64,000 nt of DNA from Streptomyces antnestii (GTDB taxonomy: Bacteria; Actinomycetota; Actinomycetes; Streptomycetales; Streptomycetaceae). A program made the translations under genes and the position numbers. The notes under the pieces are model-generated. The model did no database searches and was not told where the DNA came from. It saw only the letters and a list, made by a program, of their open reading frames with translations. Shown here piece by piece: positions 32,738 through 40,465 of this stretch. Location: positions 186,001 through 250,000 of the forward strand of contig NZ_RZYA01000007.1 of assembly GCF_004005495.1 (NCBI RefSeq), in the 5' to 3' direction. Position 1 is the first letter of the stretch; each line of letters starts with the position of its first letter.

Positions 32738-33940
32738 ATGGACCTGCTGAACACGCTGGTGGACAAGGGGCTGCGGCGCGAGCTGCCGAGCCGCGAAGAA
32801 GCGCTCGCCGTTCTGGCGACTTCCGACGACGAACTCCTCGATGTGGTGGCCGCGGCCGGCAAGGTGCGGCGGCAGTGGTTCGGGCGCCGGGTGAAACTCA
32901 ACTACCTGGTGAACCTGAAGTCGGGCCTGTGCCCCGAGGACTGCTCGTACTGCTCGCAGCGGCTCGGGTCCAAGGCGGAGATCCTCAAGTACACGTGGCT
33001 GAAGCCCGACGAGGCGTCGAAGGCCGCGGCGGCGGGTGTCGCGGGCGGCGCGAAGCGCGTCTGCCTGGTGGCGTCCGGGCGCGGCCCGACCGACCGGGAC
33101 GTCGACCGTGTCTCGGAGACGATCGGCGCGATCAAGGAACAGAACGAGGGCGTCGAGGTGTGCGCCTGCCTCGGACTGCTCTCCGACGGCCAGGCCGAGA
33201 GGCTGCGCGGAGCGGGCGCCGACGCGTACAACCACAACCTCAACACCTCCGAGGCGACGTACGCCGGCATCACCAAGACGCACACGTACGCGGACCGTGT
33301 CGACACCGTGCAGAAGGCCCACGCGGCCGGCCTGTCCGCCTGTTCCGGGCTGATCGCGGGCATGGGCGAGAGCGACGAGGACCTGGTCGACGTCGTCTAC
33401 GCGCTGCGCGAACTGGACCCGGACTCGGTGCCGGTCAACTTCCTGATCCCCTTCGAGGGGACGCCGCTCGCCAAGGAGTGGAACCTCACCCCGCAGCGCT
33501 GCCTGCGGATCCTCGCGATGGTCCGGTTCGTCTGCCCGGACGTCGAGGTGCGGATCGCCGGCGGCCGCGAGGTGCACCTGCGCTCGATGCAGCCGCTGGC
33601 GCTGCATCTGGCCAACTCCATCTTCCTCGGCGACTACCTCACGAGTGAGGGCCAGGCCGGCAAGGCGGACCTGGACATGATCGCGGACGCCGGCTTCGAG
33701 GTCGAGGGCGCCGGCCAGGTCACGCTGCCCGAGCACCGGGCGGGTGGTGTCTGCGGTTCCGAGGCGGCGGCCTGCGGGTCTGCTGCGGATGCCTGTGGGT
33801 CGGCGGCGGAGGCCTGTGGGTCCGGTGGGGCGTGCGGGTCGCACGCGGCCCCGGAGCCGGCCGAGGCTTCCGAGGCGCGCACCGACCTGGTGGCCGTGCG
33901 CCGCCGCGGCGCCGGGACGGACCTCGCCCCCAATGCCTGA
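32738..33940 (+). CDS. bioB: Biotin synthase with cysteine-rich C-terminal repeats
   Basis: Radical SAM enzyme inserting sulfur into dethiobiotin. The [4Fe-4S] motif is CPEDCSYC (Cys 65, 69, 72), and the usual YNHNLNTSEATYAGI and VRIAGGREVHLRS follow. The catalytic part ends near residue 335. An extra tail (336-400) contains five CGS tripeptides at Cys 339, 346, 353, 360 and 366, heptad-spaced except the last, then a charged end. Total 400 aa against about 345 for typical BioB. The gene overlaps bioA by 8 bases. The tail may store iron-sulfur or sulfur; that is inference. Confidence 0.96.
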   Translation: MDLLNTLVDKGLRRELPSREEALAVLATSDDELLDVVAAAGKVRRQWFGRRVKLNYLVNLKSGLCPEDCSYCSQRLGSKAEILKYTWLKPDEASKAAAAGVAGGAKRVCLVASGRGPTDRDVDRVSETIGAIKEQNEGVEVCACLGLLSDGQAERLRGAGADAYNHNLNTSEATYAGITKTHTYADRVDTVQKAHAAGLSACSGLIAGMGESDEDLVDVVYALRELDPDSVPVNFLIPFEGTPLAKEWNLTPQRCLRILAMVRFVCPDVEVRIAGGREVHLRSMQPLALHLANSIFLGDYLTSEGQAGKADLDMIADAGFEVEGAGQVTLPEHRAGGVCGSEAAACGSAADACGSAAEACGSGGACGSHAAPEPAEASEARTDLVAVRRRGAGTDLAPNA

Positions 33941-35237
33941 CGTCTCCGAGGCGGGTCTGCCCGTGGCGGACCTGCTCGACCTGGACCGGCGGCACGTCTG
34001 GCATCCGTACGGTCCGATGCCGGGGCGGCAGGAGCCGCTGGTCGTGGAGTCGGCGGCCGGGGTGCGGCTGCGCATCGCCGGCGAGAGCGGTGCGGGCGGC
34101 GAGCTGGTCGACGGCATGTCGTCGTGGTGGTCGGCGATCCACGGCTACAACCACCCCGTGCTCAACGAGGCGGTGCGTGACCAGCTGGGCCGGATGAGCC
34201 ATGTCATGTTCGGCGGGCTCACGCACGAGCCCGCCGTCGGACTCGCGAAGCGCCTTGTCGACATGTCACCGGAGGGTCTCGAGCATGTCTTCCTCGCCGA
34301 CTCGGGCTCCGTCTCCGTCGAGGTCGCCGTCAAGATGTGTCTCCAGCACTGGCGCTCCCTCGGCCGGCCCGAGAAGCGCCGCCTGCTGACGTGGCGCGGC
34401 GGCTATCACGGCGACACCTGGCAGCCGATGTCGGTGTGCGACCCCGAGGGCGGCATGCACGAGCTGTGGTCGGGCTCGCTGCCGGTACAGGTGTTCGCGG
34501 ACGCGCCCCCGACCGAGTACGACCAGGCTTACGCGGATCATCTGCACGACCTGATCGGGCAGCACGCCCATGAGCTCGCCGCCGTGATCGTGGAGCCCGT
34601 GGTGCAGGGCGCGGGCGGGATGCGGTTCCACTCCCCCGCGTATCTGCGGGTCCTGCGCGAGGCCTGCGACGCGCACGGCGTCCTCCTCGTGTTCGACGAG
34701 ATCGCGACGGGCTTCGGGCGGACCGGGGCGCTGTTCGCGGCGGAGCACGCCGGGGTGACGCCGGACGTGATGTGTGTCGGCAAGGCGCTGACCGGCGGCT
34801 ATATGACGATGGCGGCGACGCTGTGCACGGCGCGCGTGGCGGACGGGATCTCGCGGGGCGAGGTGCCGGTGCTCGCGCACGGGCCCACGTTCATGGGGAA
34901 CCCGCTCGCCGCCGCGGTGGCCTGCGCCTCGATCGATCTCCTTCTGGGGCAGGACTGGGTCACGGAGGTCAAGCGGATCGAGGCGGGCCTGCGGGAGTCG
35001 CTCGCTGCGGCCTCGGAACTGCCCGGGGTGCGTGACGTACGGGTGCTCGGCGCAATCGGCGTCGTCCAGCTGGACCACGAGATCGACATGGCGGCGGCCA
35101 CGCGGGCCGCGGTGCGCGAGGGCGTGTGGCTGCGGCCGTTCCGCGACCTCGTGTACACGATGCCCCCGTACATCACGGGGGACGAGGATCTGGCACGGAT
35201 CGGCCGCGCGGTGTGCGCGGCCGCGCGGGAGGGCTGA
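33933..35237 (+). CDS. bioA: Adenosylmethionine-8-amino-7-oxononanoate transaminase
   Basis: PLP aminotransferase using SAM as amino donor to make 7,8-diaminopelargonate. 434 aa. HVWHPYGPM and DGMSSWWSAIHGYNHP near the N-terminus are BioA hallmarks, LVFDEIATGFGRTG carries the PLP Asp, and VGKALTGGYMTMAATL the Lys. The ATG at 33933 lies within the end of bioB (8-base overlap), so translation is coupled. A longer frame to 33744 lies within bioB and was rejected. Confidence 0.95.
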   Translation: MPDVSEAGLPVADLLDLDRRHVWHPYGPMPGRQEPLVVESAAGVRLRIAGESGAGGELVDGMSSWWSAIHGYNHPVLNEAVRDQLGRMSHVMFGGLTHEPAVGLAKRLVDMSPEGLEHVFLADSGSVSVEVAVKMCLQHWRSLGRPEKRRLLTWRGGYHGDTWQPMSVCDPEGGMHELWSGSLPVQVFADAPPTEYDQAYADHLHDLIGQHAHELAAVIVEPVVQGAGGMRFHSPAYLRVLREACDAHGVLLVFDEIATGFGRTGALFAAEHAGVTPDVMCVGKALTGGYMTMAATLCTARVADGISRGEVPVLAHGPTFMGNPLAAAVACASIDLLLGQDWVTEVKRIEAGLRESLAAASELPGVRDVRVLGAIGVVQLDHEIDMAAATRAAVREGVWLRPFRDLVYTMPPYITGDEDLARIGRAVCAAAREG

Positions 35238-35243
35238 ACGGGC

Positions 35244-35966
35244 ATGACGGTACTGGTGGTCACGGGGACCGGAACCGAGATCGGCAAGACGGTCACGACG
35301 GCGGCCGTGGCCGCCGCCGCGCTCGCTGCGGGGCGCTCGGTGGCTGTTCTCAAGCCGGCGCAGACGGGTCTCGCGCCCGGTGAGCTCAGCGATGTGGAAG
35401 AGGTGACGCGCCTGGTCGGCGGCGGGGTGACCGCCGTCGAACTGGCGCGGTACCCCGAGCCGTTGGCCCCGGCGACGGCCGCGCTGCGCGCCGGACTCCC
35501 CCCGGTGCGCCCGCACGAGGTGGCGGACGCCGCCGCGAAGCTGGCCGCCGAGCACGATCTCGTCCTCGTCGAGGGCGCGGGCGGTCTGCTCGTGCGCTTC
35601 GACGCGGACGGCGGCACCCTCGCGGACGCGGCCCGGCTGCTCGGAGCGCCGGTCCTCGTCGTCGCGGCGGCGGGGCTCGGCACGCTGAACACGACGGCCC
35701 TGACGACGGAGGCCCTGCGCGCGCGGGATCTGACGCCGTTCGGTGTGGTCGTCGGCAGTTGGCCGGAGCGTCCCGGCCTCGCGGCCCGCTGCAACCTCGC
35801 GGATCTTCCGGAGGTCTCGGGGGCGCCGTTGCTGGGCACGGTCCCCGAGGGAGCGGGCGCCCTCGCGCATCCCGCCTTCCGCACGTCCGCGCCGGGGTGG
35901 CTGGACCCGGAGCTGGGCGGGACGTGGGACGGGGCGGCGTTCGTGGCGGGGGCGTCGGCCTCGTAG
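35244..35966 (+). CDS. bioD: Dethiobiotin synthetase
   Basis: ATP-dependent carboxylation and ring closure giving dethiobiotin. 240 aa. P-loop VTGTGTEIGKTVTTAAVA near residues 5-22, LKPAQTG for substrate binding and VEGAGGLLVRF. It starts 6 bases after bioA. Completes bioF-B-A-D; the early pimelate genes (bioC, bioH or equivalents) are not in the window. Confidence 0.95.
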   Translation: MTVLVVTGTGTEIGKTVTTAAVAAAALAAGRSVAVLKPAQTGLAPGELSDVEEVTRLVGGGVTAVELARYPEPLAPATAALRAGLPPVRPHEVADAAAKLAAEHDLVLVEGAGGLLVRFDADGGTLADAARLLGAPVLVVAAAGLGTLNTTALTTEALRARDLTPFGVVVGSWPERPGLAARCNLADLPEVSGAPLLGTVPEGAGALAHPAFRTSAPGWLDPELGGTWDGAAFVAGASAS

Positions 35967-36014
35967 GCCGCTGTTTCCCGGAGGGACGGGGCCGCTGTTT
36001 CCCGGAGGGACGGG
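35967..36014 (+). repeat. Exact 24-bp tandem duplication after bioD
   Basis: Two identical 24-base copies beginning GCCGCTGTTTCCCGGAGGGA, starting immediately after the bioD stop. Each copy contains a GGAGGG. Confidence 0.95.
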
Positions 36015-36106
36015 GCCTCCCGGCGCGGCGAAGTGGTGTGTGCGCGGGTCCGGGCGGTGGTGCGGGGGAACAATCCCCGTACCACTCGTCCTCCGGAGGA
36101 GGTTCC

Positions 36107-36805
36107 ATGGAGCGTCGCCCCGTTCGCGGCAAGGTGGCCCGCGATGCCGTGCAGCACCCCCTGTTCGCCCGCTTCTACGCCCGCGCCAGCGTGTCGGCCG
36201 AGACCACGATGGCGCCGGTGCGCACGGAACTGCTCGCCGGGCTCTCGGGCCGGGTCATCGAGGTCGGCGCCGGCAACGGTCTGAACTTCTCGTACTACCC
36301 GGGGACGGTCGCCGAGGTCGTCGCGATCGAACCGGAGCGCTCCCTGCGCCAGTTGGCGCTGACCGCCGCCCAGCGCGCCGACGTGCCCGTGGACGTCGTG
36401 CCGGGCGCGGCGGAGGCGCTGCCGGTGAAGAGCGAGGCGTACGACGCGGCGGTCCTGTCGATCGTGCTGTGCAGCGTGCGGGACGTGTCGCGGGCCCTGG
36501 CCGAGGTGCGGCGTGTGCTGCGTCCGGGCGGTGAGATCCGGTTCTTCGAGCATGTGCGGGCGCCCGGCCGGGCCATGCGGACGGTGCAGACGGGTCTGGA
36601 CCGCACGGTGTGGCCGCGCCTTTTCGGCGGCTGCCATGTGGGGCGCGACGCGCTGGGCGCGCTGCGGGAGGCCGGGTTCGAACTCGGGGTGCACCGTGGC
36701 GTGATGATGCCGGACCACGGCCCTCGCCTGCCCACGTCGTACTGCGTTCTGGGGAGCGCCCGACGGCCCCCTGTCGAGGGACCCGAGCTCAGCGGGCTGG
36801 CGTAG
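36107..36805 (+). CDS. Class I SAM-dependent methyltransferase
   Basis: 232 aa, Rossmann-type methyltransferase. Motif I VIEVGAGNGLNFSYYP near 49-64, the acidic loop VVAIEPERSLRQLA, motif IV region YDAAVLSIVLCSV and RRVLRPGGEIRFFEHVRAPG, a phosphatidylethanolamine-methyltransferase or UbiE-like layout. ATG 36107 follows GGAGGAGG by 5-6 bases. Independent of bioD (140-base gap). Substrate unknown. Confidence 0.88.
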   Translation: MERRPVRGKVARDAVQHPLFARFYARASVSAETTMAPVRTELLAGLSGRVIEVGAGNGLNFSYYPGTVAEVVAIEPERSLRQLALTAAQRADVPVDVVPGAAEALPVKSEAYDAAVLSIVLCSVRDVSRALAEVRRVLRPGGEIRFFEHVRAPGRAMRTVQTGLDRTVWPRLFGGCHVGRDALGALREAGFELGVHRGVMMPDHGPRLPTSYCVLGSARRPPVEGPELSGLA

Positions 36806-36817
36806 GCCGGCGAGTGG

Positions 36818-37201
36818 TCACAGGCTCCATCGGCGCAGTTCGTCCGCGATGTCCTCCACGGTCGCGTCACCGTCCTTGACCAGGCGGGCGAGCTCGCGGA
36901 CCTGGTCGGGCGAGGTGACGACCTTCAGACCGCTGGCGACGAGATAGGCGTAGGCGACGGCCGACGCGAACATCGCGTTCGACCGTTCCAGGGCCGGGAC
37001 GTGGAGGAGCAGCTGGAGCAGCGCGGCGGCCCGCGCGTGCGGGCTGTCGTAGACGGCGGTCCCGAATATCTCCGCCTCGTGCCGGCTGACGGCGGCGACG
37101 AGCGCCCCCCAGTCGGTCACCTGAGGGTCTCCGGGTGTCTTCTGTTCGGCGATCATGAGCAGCCAGGCAAGGTCGATACGCACGTTCTTCGATTCGCTCA
37201 A
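36818..37201 (-). CDS. Fic/Doc-like toxin component with degenerate Fic motif
   Basis: About 127 aa, helical, resembling proteins annotated in Streptomyces as the Doc-like toxin of a Fic system. Start of core: RIDLAWLLMIAEQ. The region aligned with the Fic motif (HxFx[D/E]xNKR) reads HVPALERSNAMFASAV: a His and an Asn remain, but the Lys/Gly and Arg that handle the nucleotide are Ala and Met, so catalysis is doubtful. It begins 4 bases after the RHH antitoxin stop. Start uncertain: TTG 37201 or GTG 37183, the latter matching the usual family N-terminus. Confidence 0.75.
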   Translation of the reverse strand: MSESKNVRIDLAWLLMIAEQKTPGDPQVTDWGALVAAVSRHEAEIFGTAVYDSPHARAAALLQLLLHVPALERSNAMFASAVAYAYLVASGLKVVTSPDQVRELARLVKDGDATVEDIADELRRWSL

Positions 37202-37205
37202 GGGT

Positions 37206-37433
37206 TCAGCGTCGGCCTTCGCGGCCCGTGCCGAACTCCTCGGCGAACACGGACTCGTACTGCTTCATGAAGTCGGCGGCGGCCTCGACGAAGGTTCCGC
37301 CCAGCTCGCCCGCGTCCTGTCTGACCAGCTCCTCGATGTACCTGTTCACACTCACCCCACGTGCGAGCGCGCGCTCACGCGCGGCCCGGGCGGTGTCCTC
37401 GTCCACCCGTACATTCAGCTGAGTCTTCGCCAT
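37206..37433 (-). CDS. Ribbon-helix-helix antitoxin
   Basis: 75 aa. N-terminal RHH fold: QLNVRVDEDTARAARERALA then GVSVNRYIEELVRQ, the DNA-binding dimer type. The acidic C-terminus (FMKQYESVFAEEF) would bind the toxin. TAGCTT lies 6 bases before ATG 37433 with no ribosome site, so the mRNA is probably leaderless, and a perfect dyad overlaps this promoter. First gene of the antitoxin-toxin pair. Confidence 0.88.
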   Translation of the reverse strand: MAKTQLNVRVDEDTARAARERALARGVSVNRYIEELVRQDAGELGGTFVEAAADFMKQYESVFAEEFGTGREGRR

Positions 37434-37442
37434 GACTTCAAG

Positions 37443-37460
37443 CTAGCGCCGATGCGCTAG
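37443..37460. promoter_or_regulatory. Autoregulatory operator of the RHH/Fic pair
   Basis: CTAGCGC-CGAT-GCGCTAG, a perfect 7-bp inverted repeat 10 bases before the antitoxin start, abutting the predicted -10 (reverse strand TAGCTT). RHH antitoxins usually bind such dyads in their own promoters. Confidence 0.65.
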
Positions 37461-37500
37461 TACCGGCAAGCGCACCGGTTCCAAGACCTCGGGTACGGTC

Positions 37501-37525
37501 AACTCTCCCGAGATCAAGGAGAGTT
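37501..37525 (+). promoter_or_regulatory. Inverted repeat enclosing the ribosome site of the LLM oxidoreductase
   Basis: AACTCTCC (37501-37508) pairs with GGAGAGTT (37518-37525), the latter being the ribosome site two bases from ATG 37527. TACGGT at 37494-37499 is a likely -10, putting the transcription start inside or just at the left arm. It may be an operator or an RNA hairpin that hides the ribosome site if the transcript starts early enough. Confidence 0.45.
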
Positions 37526-37526
37526 C

Positions 37527-38408
37527 ATGAACCGCCCCTTCCGGTTCGGCGTCAACATGCTCACCCCCGCGTCGGGCGACGAGTGGCGCAAGCGGTGCCG
37601 CCGGGCCGAGGAGCTCGGCTACGACGTGATCCTCGTGGCCGACCATCTGGGCATGCCCTCGCCGTTCCCCTCTCTGGTCGCCGCGGCCGAGGCGACGGAG
37701 CGCCCGCGCGTGGGGACGTTCGTCCTCAACGCCGGTTTCTGGAACCCGACGCTGCTCGCCCGCGAGGTGGCCACGACGGACGCGCTGACCGGCGGCAGGC
37801 TCGAACTCGGCCTCGGCGCCGGGTACGTGCAGGCGGAGCACGACGCGGCCGGGCTGCCGTGGGGGTCACCCGGTGAGCGCGTGGACCATCTGCGGCGCGT
37901 CGTCGAGGAGTTGGACCGGCTGCTCGGATCGGACGAGCACCTGCCGCGGCCCGCGCAGCACCCCCGCCCGCCGCTGCTGATCGGCGGCAACGGCGACCGG
38001 ATGCTGAAGCTGACGGCCGAACACGCGGAGATCGCGGCGTTCACCGGCGCGCGGTCCGTCGCCGGCGGGGCGCTCCGGCACCTCACCCCCGAGGAGCTGG
38101 ACGAGCGCGTCGCCGCGTACCACCGCTTCGCCGCGGGCCGCGCGGAGCCGGCCGAGCTCAATCTGCTGATCCAGCTGGTCGAGGTGACGGCCGACCGGCG
38201 GGCCGCGGTCCGGCCCGCCCTCCAGCACATCCCGCACCTCACCGAGGACCAGGCGCTCGACCTGCCGCTGCTGCTCCTCGGCACGGTCGGCGAGATCGCC
38301 GACCAGCTCCGCGCCCAGCGCGAGCGCTACGGGTTCAGCTACATCACGGTCCTCGAGCAGTACGCGGAGGCGTTCGGGCCGGTCATCGAGGAGCTGCGCG
38401 GGGAGTGA
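37527..38408 (+). CDS. LLM-class F420-dependent oxidoreductase
   Basis: 293-aa luciferase-like TIM barrel of the flavin or F420-using class. Start FRFGVNMLTPASGDEWR, cofactor-side LGYDVILVADHLGMPSP, EVATTDALTGGRLELGLGAG and C-terminal YGFSYITVLEQYAEAFGPVI all fit the F420-type subfamily. It has its own promoter divergent from the toxin-antitoxin pair and a terminator after it. Substrate unknown. Confidence 0.88.
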   Translation: MNRPFRFGVNMLTPASGDEWRKRCRRAEELGYDVILVADHLGMPSPFPSLVAAAEATERPRVGTFVLNAGFWNPTLLAREVATTDALTGGRLELGLGAGYVQAEHDAAGLPWGSPGERVDHLRRVVEELDRLLGSDEHLPRPAQHPRPPLLIGGNGDRMLKLTAEHAEIAAFTGARSVAGGALRHLTPEELDERVAAYHRFAAGRAEPAELNLLIQLVEVTADRRAAVRPALQHIPHLTEDQALDLPLLLLGTVGEIADQLRAQRERYGFSYITVLEQYAEAFGPVIEELRGE

Positions 38409-38426
38409 GGCGGGCGGGCCGACTCC

Positions 38427-38446
38427 TAGGGGGCAGCCCCTATTTT
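38427..38446 (+). terminator. Intrinsic terminator after the LLM gene
   Basis: TAGGGG-GCAG-CCCCTA followed by TTTT, a classical short hairpin plus T-run, rare in this window. Confidence 0.8.
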
Positions 38447-38513
38447 CCGAGGGGCCGGCGTCCGCATCATGAAATTGCGCGCGGGTGCGGTCGCCGGGTG
38501 ATGGGATCCGCTC

Positions 38514-38939
38514 ATGAGTGATCTGCGCATACGGGCCGCGGCGCCCGACGATCTCGATGCCGTCCTCGCCTTCTGGAAGGTGGCGGCCGAGGGGACGAGC
38601 ATCAGTGACGACCGCGCGGGCGTGGAGCGGCTCGTCGCCCGCGACCCCGGGTCGCTGCTGCTCGCCGAGCGCGAGGGTGAGCTGGTGGGGACGGTGATCG
38701 CCGGGTTCGACGGGTGGCGGTGTCATCTGTACCGGCTCGCGGTGCGGCCGGACGCGCGCCGGCAGGGCGTGGGGTCGGCGCTGCTCGCCGCGGCGGAGGA
38801 GCGGTTCGTCCGGCTCGGCGGGCGCAGGGGGGACGCGATGGTCCTCGACCGCAACGAACGGGCGCAGCACGCGTGGCGCGCCGGGGGCTATGCGCCGGAG
38901 CCGCAGTGGACCCGCTGGGTCAAGCACCTCACGGACTGA
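38514..38939 (+). CDS. GNAT-family N-acetyltransferase
   Basis: 141 aa, single GNAT domain. Acetyl-CoA loop VRPDARRQGVGSALLAAAEE near residue 76-95, preceded by LVGTVIAGFDGWRCHLYRLA and followed by the C-terminal MVLDRNERAQHAWRAGGY. The close-packed N-terminus (MSDLRIRAAAPDDLDAVLAF) is complete. Substrate unknown; no operon partner. Confidence 0.88.
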   Translation: MSDLRIRAAAPDDLDAVLAFWKVAAEGTSISDDRAGVERLVARDPGSLLLAEREGELVGTVIAGFDGWRCHLYRLAVRPDARRQGVGSALLAAAEERFVRLGGRRGDAMVLDRNERAQHAWRAGGYAPEPQWTRWVKHLTD

Positions 38940-38995
38940 CCGCTCCTCGGCCGCCCGGCCGCCGGACCGCCACCGCTTTGCCGGTCCTTTACCAT

Positions 38996-39124
38996 GGTTG
39001 CTCCACCAGTCCCTCTGTCCGAAAGGTGTGAGCGTCCGCCCATGGGCGAGCCTCCCAGTACCCGGCACCCGCGACATCGCGCGATACCCACCGCCCTGCC
39101 CGATCATGGGACGGAGGTGACCCG
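38996..39124 (+). other. Untranslated leader before the CNNM-CBS genes
   Basis: TACCAT at 38990-38995 is a good -10, implying a leader of about 120 bases. It contains the 12-base palindrome CGCCCATGGGCG (39038-39049) and several complementary GC tracts. For a transporter of this class a metal-sensing leader is conceivable, but I do not recognise the M-box or yybP-ykoY consensus. Confidence 0.35.
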
Positions 39125-40465
39125 ATGACCGAAGTGCTCCTGCTCGCCGTGGCGGTACTGCTCGCGCTGGCCTGCGGTGCCTTCGTCGCGGCCGAGTTCT
39201 CCCTCACCACCGTGGAGCGGTCCAGCCTCGAGCGCGCCGTCGAGCGCGGTGACCGGGGTGCCGCCGGCGCCCTCAAGGCCGTACGGAACCTGACCTTCCA
39301 GCTGTCCGGCGCCCAGCTCGGCATCACCGTGACCAACCTGGTCGTCGGCATGCTCGCCGAGCCGTCCATCGGCAAGCTGATCGCGGGTCCCCTGGAGAGC
39401 CTCGGGCTCTCCCGCTCCACCGCCTCCTCGGTCGCGCTGGTCATCGGCACGGCCCTGTCGACCGTCTTCCTGATGGTCGTCGGCGAACTCGTCCCGAAGA
39501 ACTGGGCGATCTCGTCCCCGCTGGCCGTCGCCCGGCACGTCGCGACGCCGCAGCGCTGGTTCAGCGCCGCGTTCCGCCCCTTCATCACCCACCTCAACAA
39601 CACGGCGAACCGGTCGGTGCGCCGCCTCGGCATCGAGCCCGCCGAGGAACTGGCCTCCGCGCGCGGCCCGCAGGAGCTGGTGGCGCTCGCCCGTCACTCC
39701 GCCAAGGAGGGCGCGCTCGAGGCGGACACCGCGGAACTGTTCATGCGGACCCTGAACCTCGCGGACCTCACCGCGGAGAACGTGATGACGCCGCGGGTGC
39801 AGGTCGTCGCGCTCGACGCGCAGGCGACCTGCGAGGACGTGGCGAACGCGACGCGGGCCACGGGCCTGTCCCGCTTCCCCGTCTACCGCGGCAACCTCGA
39901 CTCGGTGGTCGGTGTCGCGCACATCAAGGACATCCTGGCGGTGCCCGCCGAGCTCCGGGGCCGCCGTCCCGTGTCCGATCTGATGCGCGAGCCGCTGCTA
40001 GTCCCCGAGACCCTGACCGTCGACCGGCTCCTCGACCGGCTCTCCGGGAAGCGCACGATGGCCGTCGTCATCGACGAGTACGGCGGCACCGCGGGCGTCG
40101 CCACCCTGGAGGACATCGTCGAGGAGGTCGTCGGCGAGGTGCGGGACGAGCACGATCCGCACGAGACGCCGGACCTGGCCCCGGCCGGTACGGACGACGA
40201 GGGCCGCGCCCTGTACTCGGCCGACGGCGCCGCCCGCACCGACCAGCTCCAGCGCGTCGGCCTGCGCGTCCCGCACGGCCCCTACGAGACGCTCGCCGGC
40301 CTGGTCGCCACCGAGCTCGGCCGGATCCCGGTCGTCGGCGACAGCGTCGAGGTGGCCGGATGGCGCCTCGACGTCGTGGACGCCGCCGGTCACCGCGCGG
40401 CCCGCGTGCTGATGCACGCGCCGCACGCCGATCCGTCCGACGACACCCGGGAGGGGAACCGATGA
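39125..40465 (+). CDS. CNNM/CBS-domain transporter with CorC_HlyC domain
   Basis: 446 aa, hemolysin-C family membrane protein, linked to magnesium or cobalt export. N-terminal DUF21 membrane domain to about 200, starting LLLAVAVLLALACGAFVAAE and ending near HLNNTANRSVRRLG. A CBS pair follows (ENVMTPRVQVVALDA, FPVYRG and VIDEYGGTAGVATLED). The C-terminal CorC_HlyC domain ends RVGLRVPHGPYETLAGLV and beyond. GGAGG precedes ATG 39125. Overlaps the next, similar gene by four bases. Confidence 0.92.
   Translation: MTEVLLLAVAVLLALACGAFVAAEFSLTTVERSSLERAVERGDRGAAGALKAVRNLTFQLSGAQLGITVTNLVVGMLAEPSIGKLIAGPLESLGLSRSTASSVALVIGTALSTVFLMVVGELVPKNWAISSPLAVARHVATPQRWFSAAFRPFITHLNNTANRSVRRLGIEPAEELASARGPQELVALARHSAKEGALEADTAELFMRTLNLADLTAENVMTPRVQVVALDAQATCEDVANATRATGLSRFPVYRGNLDSVVGVAHIKDILAVPAELRGRRPVSDLMREPLLVPETLTVDRLLDRLSGKRTMAVVIDEYGGTAGVATLEDIVEEVVGEVRDEHDPHETPDLAPAGTDDEGRALYSADGAARTDQLQRVGLRVPHGPYETLAGLVATELGRIPVVGDSVEVAGWRLDVVDAAGHRAARVLMHAPHADPSDDTREGNR

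Noticed and set aside
38996..39124. M-box or yybP-ykoY metal riboswitch before the CNNM genes
   Set aside because: The diagnostic blocks of either class (for example GTTAGGTGAGGCTCC for the M-box) are absent.
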